Source: Haplomitrium mnioides
Lineage: Eukaryota > Marchantiophyta > Haplomitriopsida > Calobryales
Length of the DNA: 28,229 bases
Direction: 5' to 3'
Assembly: GCA_049999725.1 (NCBI GenBank)
Contig: JBNGIS010018362.1
Location: forward strand, 49,994-78,222
Both the position numbers and the translations under genes were made by a program. This document shows positions 16,909 to 27,113 of the stretch, piece after piece. The notes beneath the pieces are model-generated. The model was not told where the DNA came from. It did not search any database and worked only from the letters and a program-made list of their open reading frames with translations. How positions within the stretch are numbered: position 1 is the first letter of the stretch; every line of letters starts with the position of its first letter.

Positions 16909-19900
16909 TGTGATGCAAAGTTCAGCAAAAGAATCTAAGAATGAGTCTTTCTTGAGAATTTTTAAAGGAAAATGGTCATATGGAGAGCTTAAAAGATGGG
17001 AAAATTTGACAAAATCTTTGTTTGGAAGGTTTTGGAAGATGTCAATACAACATCGCATTTTGGATGAGCAAAATTTGCTTTTGGTTCTTAAATATGTGAG
17101 TTCGAAGAGGATTTCAGGAACAGTTCCAAAGAGCGGAGTCGGACTTAAGTTAGAACTGGCTTCGGAAGTTTCCCAACCGTCGGATACATTTTCGATTTCG
17201 GATTCGAGAGGGCATCTATGTTGTTATTATGAAATGAATTTGTTAAACGGTTCCTAGAAGGTTTGAAGTGTTTGTTGCTTTCAAAAAAGGAAATCATGCC
17301 AAAGAGAGTGTGGAAAGCCTCGAGAGCTAGAGGAGGACAAGTCGCTACACAAAGATTGGAGAGGAAGAAGCTATTGTTCGAATCAGTAGTGCCATCAGAG
17401 AGAAGCCATGTGGAAGTAATTCCAATAGAGGAGATGAAGGCAAAGGATCTTAAAGGAGATGGGGAGTTTGTTCCTACGGAGCCGATGAAGAGTCCCCATA
17501 TTCTAACGATCTCTTAATGTTTAAGGAAAGTTCTCATGAGCCCAGGGCTCTCAAATTTTGTGGGGCACATTTGGAATCATAATTTGAAAAGTATGATCAG
17601 CCAAGGAAATTTTAGGAGGGTGGAGGTAGAGTTGGTGTTCTCCTTTCAAGGAGAATTTGTGCATTATTCAGAAGAAGCGGTGAGGAAGATATATCAGCTT
17701 CCCGAAGAAGATGTCCCAGAAGTGAGATTGAAGCAAGATGGGCATTTAGCCTATCTTTGCTTTGATCTGTCTGTAACCAATGACGATTACAAGATTCAGG
17801 AAATTATATATCCTTTGTTGCAAGAATTCATGTAGGTGTTTGGCACAATTCTTTTCCAACCAAAGCCTAGACATGCGACCAAGACAAATTTATTTATCTT
17901 ATTGAATGCTTGGAGAGAGCATACCAAAGAGATGGTGCAATTCATTTATAGTAGAATCTTGATTTTTTTCTTAGATCAACTAGGCAAAGAGCCCAGTAAT
18001 TTGGTATGCATCATTCATCCTACACCATATGGAGGCTAACGGAGTATGCACTCCTGAAGAGAGGGATTTCTTGGCGAATGATCAGAGAACTATTTCATAA
18101 GAAACTATATGAGAGAATGGAGTCCCAAACAAACCCGGAAGGAAGCCTTGGAAAATGTCGTTGATTGATCCCATTTTGAGAGAGAGAGTGGAAATGAGAA
18201 TTTTCGACTTGCCCTATCCAAAACCTTAGAAGAGGGCCAGAACGGAGTTGAAAGAAATGTGGGTGCCCAAGGCGGGTCCAACAGGAGTTCGAGGGAAGAT
18301 GCCTTAGAAAATGGTGGTCTACCCCTTGGCTTGTCGGAAGCCAAGCAAGGGTCAGACAATTGATATGATTGATCTTGGAGAAGGAAGTGTGGATTGGGGC
18401 AGAACTTTGGAGGAAATTGACACCCAACGCATGGCACAAGGCAAAGGCGATGTAGTAGGGCCTTATTTGGATCCGAAGTAAGATTCCATGGCAAGTTCAG
18501 CAGCAGTACCAGAAGCCTTTGCAGAAGCCGGAGTGGAGGAATCCGATGTAGTGCTTCTGGAGGTGAGAAATGGAAGATCGGGGGAGGGTCTCCTACATCC
18601 AGTTGAGATTCCAATTATGGAAAAGGTAAACCTTGCAGGTGCAGACCCGTTGGAAGAGGAAGACAAAGAGTCCAGTGAACAAGAGGAGAACCTGAAGTAT
18701 GCTTTGGAGAAGTCTTCCGAGGATCCTCCGCTGATTCAAAGGAGAGGGAAAGTGATACCACGAGAATCCAATACGAAATCGGAAAATTGGGTAGGCACCA
18801 ACAAGCTTCTAAGGCAAAAGATGGAGATTAAAGAAAGCAGATTGGAAGGTATGATCTGAGAGGAAAGGGAAACTTCCAAAATACTTTGGAAATCTCTGGC
18901 ACAGATAAAGAGGGAGAAGCAATAAGATATTGAGGATTTGGCTCAAGTGCACGCTTTGAAGAAGAAGGTAGCGGCAAACGTAGTTGTGCTGAAGCAGAGA
19001 GAAGAAAGTTTCCATATTCAAGAGGAGAAATGTTCTAAGGTGACAAGAGAGCTTCAGGAGGAAAATGGGAAGAGTCAGCAACTCTTCGGAGAGAAGGCAT
19101 TGCTCCAGTCCGAAGCTTGTAAATTGATCAGCAAAATGGTGAGTATGGAGGCGCAAAAGCGGACACATGAGGAGAAGAAGAAGGACTGGGTGAGGCTATA
19201 CCAGGCTCTCCAGATGTCGAAGTCTATCCAAGAAAGCATGGCCAATACCCTGCAGCTTAAGTTGGTGGAATGGAAGAAAGATTCATTAGAAAGGGAGACG
19301 AGGGAATTTTCAGAGAACCTCATGAAGGCAGCTTGCGATGCATTGGGGTTAAAGCAAATGTGGGATAAAGTGCAGCAAGTGCGGAACCAGACCTTGGATC
19401 GAATGGATGTGAGTATGCAGAGGCTAGTCTTCAATCTGGATAAGGCAAACCATGAAGTAGCCAACGTACGAGAACAGTTAGTAGTCTTGGAGGGGTGTAG
19501 ATACTCCGAAGTAACTCGGGATTTATTCCAAGTAAATTCGTCTGAAGATATTTTTAAGTTACCTTAGGTTAAAAATGTCCTCTTGTCTATTCAGAAGTGT
19601 CATTTTGGGAATTCCAAAGTTGTATAAGTCTCCTTAGGACTTTAAACTAAGGGTTGGTAGTTGCTGATTCTGAAGTTGCGGGTTGCAATTGTATTTTTAT
19701 GAAGTAAAGGATTCTTGATCAAAAGTGGGAATTCTGCATCTGATCTGGAGTAAAGAAGAGAATTCACATAAGCGTGAGCACGGAATCAGTCTTGTTCTAG
19801 ATGTTGAGGAAGGAACTTAATTCAAATGAACTCTTGTGATTGTTTATTTGGGAATTGTTGTCTAGTGAAGGAAGGCAGAATCCGTCGAAGCTTTTTGGAA

Positions 19901-20983
19901 ATTGTTCTTGAATTGAATAAAGGCATTAGAACAGCAACTTGACCTAGGAAGGGAGTTGACTGCGGTAGGGAGGGGTATCTTGAGCAGATTGTAAGGCCTA
20001 CTTGATCGTTGGAGGCAAATAGGGGCCTTATTAAATAGGCAACCGGTTTAGAGAGGAAGTGGTGAGAATCCCCCTTGCAGATCGACGAAATTGCAGGTCT
20101 GAGTTACAGTCAACGGACTGGGAATCACTGCGAGAATTTCTATTCCTTGTGCAAGGTGCATGGCTTAAATCCGAAGGACCACAGCGTAACCAGATACGAG
20201 AGAGTGAAAACTAGGATGAAGAGTGTAGGAGAGCCAAGCAAAGCTGCTCCTTAGTCCTTGTGATTCGCAAGGGAGAAAACAGATTTCTCGTTGGATGCGC
20301 GAGAATAAATACAACACAAAATTGTGGATGTTGAAGTTTAGAAGAGCAAACGCAGATATAGGATCAGCGGGATCCGAAGTATTAAAAGGACGCGTGTCGA
20401 GTGTTGGGGTATAGTGGAAATTGATGCTATGAGAGTCAAAAATCGGATTCAAAACAGATCCGGTTCGAGTCCGAAGAAGGGAAAATTTAGAAGCTCAAAG
20501 GGATCAGCGGAACGATGGTCAAGCTTCCATATAGAAAACGGCGTCGGACGGCGTTGTTCCGAAGTGTACTTCTATTGTGTAGCAGAGAAAAGTCAAGGCT
20601 GATGTCAGCATAGTTGTCGGTTAGTGATACAATCAACTTATGGAGGAAAGTACAAGGAAGTATGAGTTGATCAAGCTTCCAAGTTGATTGTGGCGGCGGA
20701 TGGCTAGCAGAACCAAGTCCTAAGCAGAGCTTCGGAGTTGGCAATTTAAACCAAGAGCAATGCTTCAGAAGGGGTAATCTGACTTATTTGGATCCGCAGA
20801 TGAATTCTAGAGTCCAATTTTGAGCTTGTTAAATCCGATTGTGAACTCTGGATTGTCTTGGATGCTAAAAGGAAAGATTTTGTTGAGAAATAGGGAAATT
20901 TTGTCTCAAATCTCTATCCTCCCTGAGTAAAAGAACCTGTAGAAGGATAAATCTTACATTGTCGGGATTCCCCAATTACTACA
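16909..20983 (+). mobile_element. 3' LTR (4075 bp)
   Basis: Starts TGTGATGCAAAG right after the polypurine tract and ends ATTACTACA, followed by the CATCA duplication. Collinear with 8098-12185 apart from small indels. Carries its own copy of the LTR ORF and of the TATA and AATAAA candidates (20029-20037, 20304-20309). Confidence 0.93.
17296..19567 (+). pseudogene. LTR-borne ORF, 3' copy: plant-transposon-protein-like domain plus coiled coil
   Basis: ATG 17296 opens MPKRVWKASRARGGQ; the span to TAG 19567 is 757 codons plus one base. Codons 1-248 stay in one frame with stops at 17515-17517 and 17833-17835, and include NFVGHIWNHN, FSFQGEFVHYSEEAVRKIY and LFILLNAWREHTKEM. At 18037-18039 the frame ends in a stop shared with the 5' LTR; coding resumes one base over (VCTPEERDFLAND). 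From 18938 to 19567 a 209-codon open stretch is rich in Lys, Glu, Gln and Leu in heptad-like order, a probable coiled coil. As part of U3 it would lie at the 3' end of genomic RNA. PF20167 similarity is from memory; the function is unknown. Confidence 0.62.
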
Positions 20984-20988
20984 CATCA
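20984..20988. repeat. Target-site duplication CATCA, right copy
   Basis: Direct match to 8093-8097. The uninterrupted target therefore read TTCTTTTCATCA then CAATTCAATTTGG. Confidence 0.92.
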
Positions 20989-21008
20989 CAATTCAATTTG
21001 GTGCGCTT

Positions 21009-21110
21009 AAGAATGGTTTGGAGTCAATTGCTAGTATAAGAATGGTTTGGAGTAAATTGCTAGTATAAGAATGGTTTGAAGTCAATTGCTAGTCTAAGAA
21101 TGGTTTGGAG
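21009..21110. repeat. 29-bp tandem repeat, about 3.5 units
   Basis: Units at 21009-21037, 21038-21066, 21067-21095 and a partial from 21096, each beginning AAGAATGGTTTG and containing AATTGCTAGT. Only one or two differences between units, so the array is young compared with its surroundings. Confidence 0.9.
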
Positions 21111-21192
21111 CTCATGTGCACATAAGCTTGGAGTTCATGCACACATGAGCTCTAGCAATCTATGGCGGTATAGGCTTTACGTTCTAGTTTAG

Positions 21193-21475
21193 AGTCTATG
21201 TGCACATAAGCTTTAAGGTTCTTGTTCAGAGTCCTTGCACGCATAAGCTATAGGGTTCTCGTTCAAAGTCTATGCGTGCATAGGCTTTAGGGTTCTTGTT
21301 TAGAGTCTAAGCATGCATAGACTTTAGGGTTCTCGTTCAAAGTCTTTGCATGCGTAGCCTTATTGTTCTCGTTCAGAGTCCTTGCATGCATAGGGTTTAA
21401 GATTCTCGTTTGGAGTCTATGCGTGCATAGGCTTTAGGGTTCTAGTTTGGAATCTATGCTTGCTTAGAATTTAGC
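21193..21475. repeat. 37-bp tandem minisatellite, about 7.5 units, with palindromic core
   Basis: Units of 36-37 bp start at 21193, 21230, 21267, 21304, 21341 and on, each of the form AGTCTATGCRTGCATAGGCTTTAGGG... with a linker. The core TATGCRYGCATA is an inverted repeat with alternating purine and pyrimidine. It is the same core as in the methyltransferase intron array, with different flanks. It lies beyond the 3' end of the minus-strand gene remnant. Confidence 0.9.
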
Positions 21476-21689
21476 AGCTATGACGATCATAATCTGGTTC
21501 AAATTCCGTACGTGAATAGACATCCATATTTACATATAAATTTTTTTCATGCTTGTTTTCTAGGGTGTTTATTATAAAGAAAATTCTAAAATATATTCTC
21601 AATGGAAAATATGCAATTCGTATTTCTAAAAAACGATTTTCTTTGAGAAAAAAATTTCACAAACCTAAAATTGATGTTTTTCAATACCA

Positions 21690-21961
21690 AATCACAAAAA
21701 ATAATATTTGTGACAACCAAGTGAGACATGAACTGAGTAGCGGTTCCTTGTTAAAAGTAGAGGTTGTTCAAGCATTATTTATCAACTTTTTTGGTGGCAA
21801 AGACCAATGTGGTATAGCAATTTTCTTTTGATCCACTATATCAATGACAATTCCCAAGTACTTTTGACTATCAACATAACATTTTACTTGATGGTTTGCA
21901 AGTTTTGTTCTTTCTTTTAATGGTTGGTCACGATGAAGAAACAAATGGAGATTATATTTGA
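21690..21961 (-). pseudogene. 3' exon remnant of the minus-strand gene (DUF7869-like, tentative)
   Basis: A minus-strand 3' splice site (GATGATGCAG) at 21962-21964 is followed by KYNLHLFLHRDQPLKERTKL and then YLGIVIDIVDQKKIAIPHWS and LPPKKL up to a stop at 21768-21770; a shifted frame continues with NRYSVHVSLGCH. The D-x-x-DQ-x-K-x-x-IP pattern resembles a segment of DUF7869/transposase-like plant proteins as I remember them. Reading frame, splice site and base composition support a true exon; the family is tentative. Confidence 0.42.
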
Positions 21962-22289
21962 CTGCATCATCACAAATCATGAAAGACATCAAAGTAGTTC
22001 AGTAAAACTTATGTCGATGTTTGGAGCTTCAAAAGACAACCTCAGGTGCTCAAAATATTCAAGTCATCTTAAGCAAATGTTTGGATTGGTAGAAGTGAAA
22101 ACTTTGTAAAAGATTAAAAATAAACTTTAGGTAATTTCAATAAAGAAAAATCTGTTTGAGTTTAAATAAACAAAAGTATTAAAAGAAGAAAAACAAGATT
22201 TGCTAACAAAGGATCACAAACTGGAACTATAGTTTCAAAGGTAGCTTGCCCTTTTTGTTTGCAAAAGATTAAAAAAAAACAAGAACACG

Positions 22290-22440
22290 TCTTATGCGTG
22301 CAAAGGATGAGTGGAGACAACAATTGATCGTATGCCTGCATAGGACCAATACAACAACACTAATATCATGGCTTGCTTTGATTGTTGTCGGGACTGGTTT
22401 TTAAAGAAACAAGAACAAATCCTATGCACGTATAGGATTT
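22290..22440. repeat. Scattered palindromic-core repeats
   Basis: Three loose copies: TTATGCGTGCAAAGGA near 22292, TATGCCTGCATAGGA near 22331, and AAATCCTATGCACGTATAGG ATTT at 22417-22440, whose outer nine bases on each side are perfectly inverted. Two are preceded by AAACAAGAACA. Probably in an intron of the minus-strand gene. Confidence 0.6.
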
Positions 22441-22533
22441 GCAAAAAAAACATAAATGGTTCTTGCTATTGTTTTTCTTGCTAAGGGCTCTTGATTCAAA
22501 ACAACAAAAGTGAAACCTGTTGCAAGGCTAAGG

Positions 22534-22737
22534 TCACCACAAAGAATCAGGTTTATTTCCTTGCTTTATTCGATTATACGTAAGATTAGAATTCAAACTA
22601 AAAACAATAGACCTCAAGTGAGCATAGACTCTCTTCTCACAACTCAAGTCGCTAAGAATTAATCGACTCAAATATTGTTTGCTGAACAACTTAACAAAAC
22701 AAATATCTTTTGGCTCTAAGTTCAGAAAATATAACAT
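22534..22737 (-). other. Possible exon of the minus-strand gene
   Basis: A 67-codon open stretch (MLYFLNLEPKDICFVKLFSK at the start) lies between better supported exons on the same strand. No domain recognised and no clear splice sites at its ends; it may be intronic. Confidence 0.2.
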
Positions 22738-22813
22738 CTCTAGAACTAAGCTTTGAGTCTAGAAAAAAGAGCATGAATTAACCAAAGGTTTCAAAAGAGA
22801 AGAAATTTGTTAC

Positions 22814-23092
22814 CTTCGTCAGACTCCAAGATAGATTTTTTTTTGCAATGATTTTATTTCTTTGCATGTTTCACAAACAACAAATCTATTGCGTTTTGTA
22901 ATTTTTACATTTGGAAAATCAGTTCTCCAATGTTTTGTAAAACCCAAGAAACTAAGAATACAATAGGGATTTTTCTCTTTCAAATAGGTTGTGTAGTAGT
23001 CATAAACTTCCCATTTTGTAAAATTATCAAGCAAGTTATAACCTTGTAAGTGGGAATTCTCATGTAGTGTCCTTGAAAAAAACTGTCCATCG
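22814..23092 (-). pseudogene. Middle exon remnant of the minus-strand gene with a Cys-x2-Cys finger
   Basis: Contains LLDNFTKWEVYDYYTTYLKE and W-x3-FPNVKITKRNRFVVCETCK, the W...FP-x-VK-x-x-K-x-x-RF-x-x-C-x-x-C arrangement I associate with the finger ahead of DUF7869 domains in plant transposase-like proteins. The exon ends at a minus-strand donor (GAAG|GTAACA, intron from 22813) and a possible acceptor CGATGGACAG lies at about 23093. A stop at 22819-22821 and an A-run frameshift break it. The next exons lie on both sides, and the upstream part is cut off by the repeat at 23585-26763. Confidence 0.45.
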
Positions 23093-23584
23093 ACTCACAC
23101 ACAAAAACTCCTTTAGCAAATGATTATGTTTTTCCAAAAAATACCTCTAGGATCTGCGTTTTTTGACATTTTGAATCCTTTAAATTATATCATTCCCTAT
23201 TGATAATATAAATTTGGAGACTCTTCTACACACAAAAGTACCGCTATGCAGAGTAAATTGATTGTCAACATCAGAGTCTTTTCTTGGTATTCCCTACTAG
23301 AGTGTGATATCTCAACTCTTTAAGGTTTGTTGAAAGTACGTTTCTTTCATAATTTTCAAAACATTTGTCTTGCACAACGACAAACAATTATTTCAACAAC
23401 ATGAAACTCTGTTTAATTTAGAAATTGACATTGGATCGAGCTTTTTCTTCATAGAGCTCTCGTCAAAATGGACTTTTCACAAACAATTTTCACGTAAGGT
23501 GTTTACCAATTTGGGTTTTGGCCGAGACAAAGAATTCTTAAGTTGTTGTCGGTCGGGTGTGTCTGAGTTTTTTCATTTTCTGTG
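23093..23584. other. Unassigned stretch, probably intron of the minus-strand gene
   Basis: AT-rich, no coding frame of note, no repeat. It separates the middle exon from the start of the right LTR-like repeat. Confidence 0.3.
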
Positions 23585-26500
23585 GGATTGCTGAGCCTCT
23601 AGCCTAGTTGATCCCTTCTGTTTGTGTTAATCTTGTGTATTACTTTGTGTTTTATTGTCTTATGGTTGTTATGCCAATCTTGCACCTTTCTCCTCTCCCT
23701 CCTTTCCCTTCTCTTCCTTTCTTTTCTAGCTTTCCTTGTGGATGTCATGAAGCCTGCAAGCCAAAGGGGAGCCCTGTGGAATCCAGAGGAGTCAGGTAAG
23801 AAGGCTAGTAGGGGGATCAAAGGAACTTGCAGCAACAGGACAGAGGCAGGGCTGACAAGGGGGAGCAAGAGAGATCAAGCAGATGTGAGAGGGAGATCAA
23901 AAGAAAGAAGCCAGCCCCAATCGAGGAAGAATCCACAAGAGGAGCACGGGAGATGAAGGCGAGGGGGTGAAAGTCGGGATGCAGAACGGAGGAGCTAACA
24001 GTTTTGACCACTACATCCTCAATTCGTGACCATTCGGGGCGTGCAATACTTGATAGAGAGAAGAGCTCAAGGCAATTGTAGTGCAATTTGATTCGAAGAG
24101 AATAAAGCAGAACTAAGGAAGAACGACCTTCGGGAAGTTAACCGACGGCCGTAGTCCCGAGGAGTCCGTAGAGCGCTACGAAAACGTGGCAGCCCACCGC
24201 ACTCCGAGGGATTTGACAGACGACGTGACAGCACCTACCGGTCCGAAGAGTTCGACAGGATCCAGCCTCCCTACATGGGAATCCCTAGTTAAAGTTGATC
24301 CGATCAACCTCCCTTCGTGGGTACCCCACTTAACGGGGATCCGACGGGAAGCCAAACGGAGACTAAGGAATGAAGGGCAAAATGATGATGTATCGTTGAT
24401 CCGGCAAAATGGGGGAAAGTTTGACAGAGTAAGGTCTGAAAGTTCGACGGGAGTCTGCGGCTCATATCGTTCTTATTACGAGGGGATTGCGAATCGGCGA
24501 TATAGCAAAGGTCTGACCAGACGAAGATCGGGGGGTGCCGAAAAGATGATCAAGCAACAATCCGGCCAGAACAAGATCGAAGAGGGTCAAAAGAGTGATC
24601 AAACGAAGTTCCGGCGAAGGGAAGATCAAGATAGCAAAAAGGTCATTCATCGATAATATGGCTAGAGGAAGAGCAAGAAATGTCAAAAAGGTGATGGAGC
24701 GACGATTCAGCCAGAAGAAAAAGCAAGGGACTAGCAGCCAAAAGGGTGATATATTGCAGCTCCAAAAATGGCGAGGATGAAAGTTCGACGGGGCAACGCT
24801 GAAAGTTTGAAAGGGATCAATGGGGAGCCAGCCATAGTTCATATATCAAGCGGAGGGCAAGTTAAACAAAGGGAGCCTCAGTTCTTATTGCGAGCGGATG
24901 CTGAAACGGCGATAACAGGTAACGTTCTTACTCAGCAAGGGACTATTTTGCAGATGACGTGGCATCCGGGGAAGAGGAGTCAGCGCGGGTCAACCGCAGA
25001 ATCCAGTCAACTGCGTCGGTCTGCCTTCCCCTTTGCAGAGCGGTGTTGGGCGGCGCGGCTACGGATGACGTGTCGAGGTTCAAAAGAGCAACAGCAGGCC
25101 TCCGAAGAGCGAGGACGGGGTTTCGAAGAGGTTTATGCGGATGACATGGCGGCAAGCAAGGGTCCACGAGTGACGGCGAGGTTCCGATGGTGATGGCGGG
25201 TTCCGAGGAAGGCTTCAGATGACGTGGCGTTCAGCGGTGGTCCGAGGGCTCTTACGGGTCAGCAACGGGACAACTACGGAATCCTGTCAATGCGACGGTC
25301 CGCCTACCCCCTTGCGGGCTGGCGTTGAACGGCGCGGCAATGGATGACGTGGCGGGATTCTGATAAGCGACAGCGGGGTTCCAAGGGATTTTGCGGAAAC
25401 ATGGCGCTCATGCGGGCCTTTGGGAATCTTTAGGAATATTAGAGATTCCTCGGTAATCTTGAGCTTTATGAATTCCGAGGAATCCAATGGGCTCCCTCGA
25501 CGCGCCACGTGTCAGTTGTTCGACGTCCGAAGGATCTCACGGGTTGTCAAGCTAAAACGAGGAAAAAACAAAAGGGAAAGGTATGCCTACTCAAACACCG
25601 ATTGCCAGAGCTACAGGTGTCAACTTTGCGTGAAATCACTCTTGTTGGGAAGAAATTGACAAAGCGCAGCTGTCCGCGCCAATGTCAGGCTCTGAATCTG
25701 GAAGGAGACCTATCTGAGGGCTGTGCGAAAAGGCGAGATGCACCTCTCGGCCGTCAGATAAGTGAAACATGGACCTTCAAGGAAGGGCGGTGATGAATCG
25801 TCAAGGTTGGGAGGAGGAAAATGAGAAGGGATAGACTACCTTGCTCTAAAGCTTTGGGGACTGTTTTTTGGGTGGAGAGAAACCAGCGGGATATGAAGGA
25901 GAGAGTTCTAGTGAGACCTTTGGTGAAGTGGGTGGACTCGTGAAGGAAGGCCATCACAAGGTGGAGGTGGACTGAAGAGGTGCTGGGAATCACTGAGTAG
26001 GAGGCTCTAGAGGCTCAGACTACTCAGGTGTACTCACATTTGAAGGCGGACCAACATTTCGAGGTGGACCAACACTTAAAGGAGAAGAGGAGGATTCTTT
26101 CGGTTTGTATTTCGTGAGGGGCAACCATGGGGGGGTCTTGGTGTCGTTTCAGCTTTGATTTGTGCAAGAGATCAGTCCCAGCAGCATTCGGAGAGGGTTG
26201 TTGGTGCTACAATCTAGCGGAGTCAAGAGAGGAGTGGTTGTGTTAGTGCCCGCGTGCTGCATAGAAGATCCAGTCGAAGCTCAAGGTGGAGTGGGCGGCC
26301 ATCAATCAAGAGGACTATCTTCCACAGGTGGAAGTTAAAGAAATCCTCTTCCAAGCCTGAGGAAATAAATTCAGAGCTTCTCGTGAAGGAAGTTGAAAAA
26401 CTATCTGGCTAAGAGTATGTGGGTGAGGAGTAAGAGGAAGGTTGGAGTTGCAAAAGGAAAGTTGGAGGAGAGATTGGTTCTTGAGTTGTGAACAAGGCAT

Positions 26501-26763
26501 GCAATGTTGGCAGGACAAGGTGTAGGTGTGTCTATGTTTATGTGTGTTCTTAGATTCGTGTTTTGTTTGTAAATTGGTGAGGTTCTTAGTTTTAAAGGGC
26601 CTGCATTCCATTTATCAGGTCCTAAGGACACCTTGGACAGGGGAAGTCAGGACTAACCGCATTGTATTGTAATAATTGGATGATGGGATCTATTTCCCTT
26701 CTATGTACAAAGTGATTGGGTCTAGATCTGGGCTCTGAAGTATAGTTCAGAATTCATTCAGCA
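23585..26763 (+). repeat. LTR-like dispersed repeat, right copy (about 3.2 kb), opposite to the left copy
   Basis: Aligns by eye to the reverse complement of 1090-4383 over most of its length, with many differences and gaps. Outer ends correspond well (TGTAATAATTG, then ATTCATTCAGCA at the end). Inner start is less certain: GGGATTGCTGAGCC at 23585 may pair with GGGATTCTTGCTACTTGC of the other copy. After the last CA, GTATCTATCCA (26766-26776) faintly recalls an iMet primer site. Rich in GATGACGTGGC motifs and locally GC-rich. Short open frames are not conserved between the copies. Confidence 0.5.
24948..25360. repeat. Tandem duplication with ACGT-box motifs inside the right repeat
   Basis: Two related units, about 24951-25212 and 25213-25360 onward, each run GATGACGTGGC ... 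GGTCAACC or GGACAACT ... CGGTCTGCCT or CGGTCCGCCT ... GGCGCGGC ... GGATGACGTG. TGACGTGG/TGACGTGT/TGACATGG occur near 24954, 25067, 25140, 25218 and 25344. TGACGTGG is a bZIP-type (C-box/G-box) site. The left repeat has one unit. Confidence 0.55.
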
Positions 26764-27113
26764 GCGTATCTATCCACATGTGTGTGTCCTTGAGAAATGC
26801 ATGTGAATGAGCAAGGTGGCTACTAAAGGACTCACCAAAAGGCCCTTGCAGACCAAAATCAGCTGCTATGTTCTAACTGACCCTGTCTTCCAAGTGGCAC
26901 CTTCCGAGGTTAAGGCCCAAAGAAGGGGTGTAACCCACCTCTGTGGGCAGTGGAGTGTGTGCTTGGGTGTTGTGCTTGGGTGTTGTTGAGGTTGTGCAGC
27001 ACTCCTGCGCTGGTAAATAGAAGTTGGGGTCCATTCGGTGCAAAGCCTCTCCTATAAAAGGTCCCGAAACACTAAGTCAGCCCTTAATCGGGGGAAAGTC
27101 TATCGGAAAAAAG
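26764..27113. other. Unassigned stretch with a consensus TATA box on the plus strand
   Basis: No coding frame of note. Contains a short direct repeat (GTGCTTGGGTGTT twice, 26958-26983) and TATAAAAG at 27053-27060 in CTCCTATAAAAGGTCCC. The box points toward the minus-strand exons, so it is not their promoter; it may belong to a fragment of another element. Confidence 0.35.
27053..27060 (+). promoter_or_regulatory. Orphan TATA box
   Basis: TATAAAAG, consensus. A start site would fall near 27085-27092. No plus-strand gene follows. Confidence 0.35.

Larger units (their letters stand above)
8098..20983 (+). mobile_element. Complete but decayed Athila/Tat-type Ty3/gypsy LTR retrotransposon (12,886 bp)
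   Basis: Boundaries are set by TGTGA...TACA LTR ends and the matching CATCA duplications. Order: 5' LTR 8098-12185, Asp-tRNA-like primer site 12195-12212, gag remnant, protease, RT, RNase H, integrase (ends 16896), polypurine tract 16895-16906, 3' LTR 16909-20983. Integrase after RT makes it Ty3/gypsy. The integrase tail has a GPY module and ends NGYRLKKYF with no chromodomain, which with the primer type places it in the Athila/Tat branch. The first 60 aligned LTR bases (8101-8160 against 16912-16971) differ at 6 sites, all transitions. It inserted between the two host-like genes. Confidence 0.93.

Noticed and set aside
18105-18614. 169-codon minus-strand open frame in the 3' LTR
   Set aside because: Antisense to the Pro-rich part of the LTR ORF; broken in the 5' LTR. 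Composition is that of a shadow frame.
23599-23956. Overlapping open frames on both strands at the start of the right repeat
   Set aside because: A pyrimidine-rich tract gives low-complexity Leu/Phe/Ser or Arg/Lys frames; no homology between the repeat copies at protein level.
1090-26763. The inverted repeats as terminal inverted repeats of one giant DNA transposon carrying both genes
   Set aside because: Protein-like exons and palindromic arrays of the minus-strand gene continue beyond the right repeat (27114-28053), so the repeat looks inserted into the gene. No target duplication was found at the outer ends.
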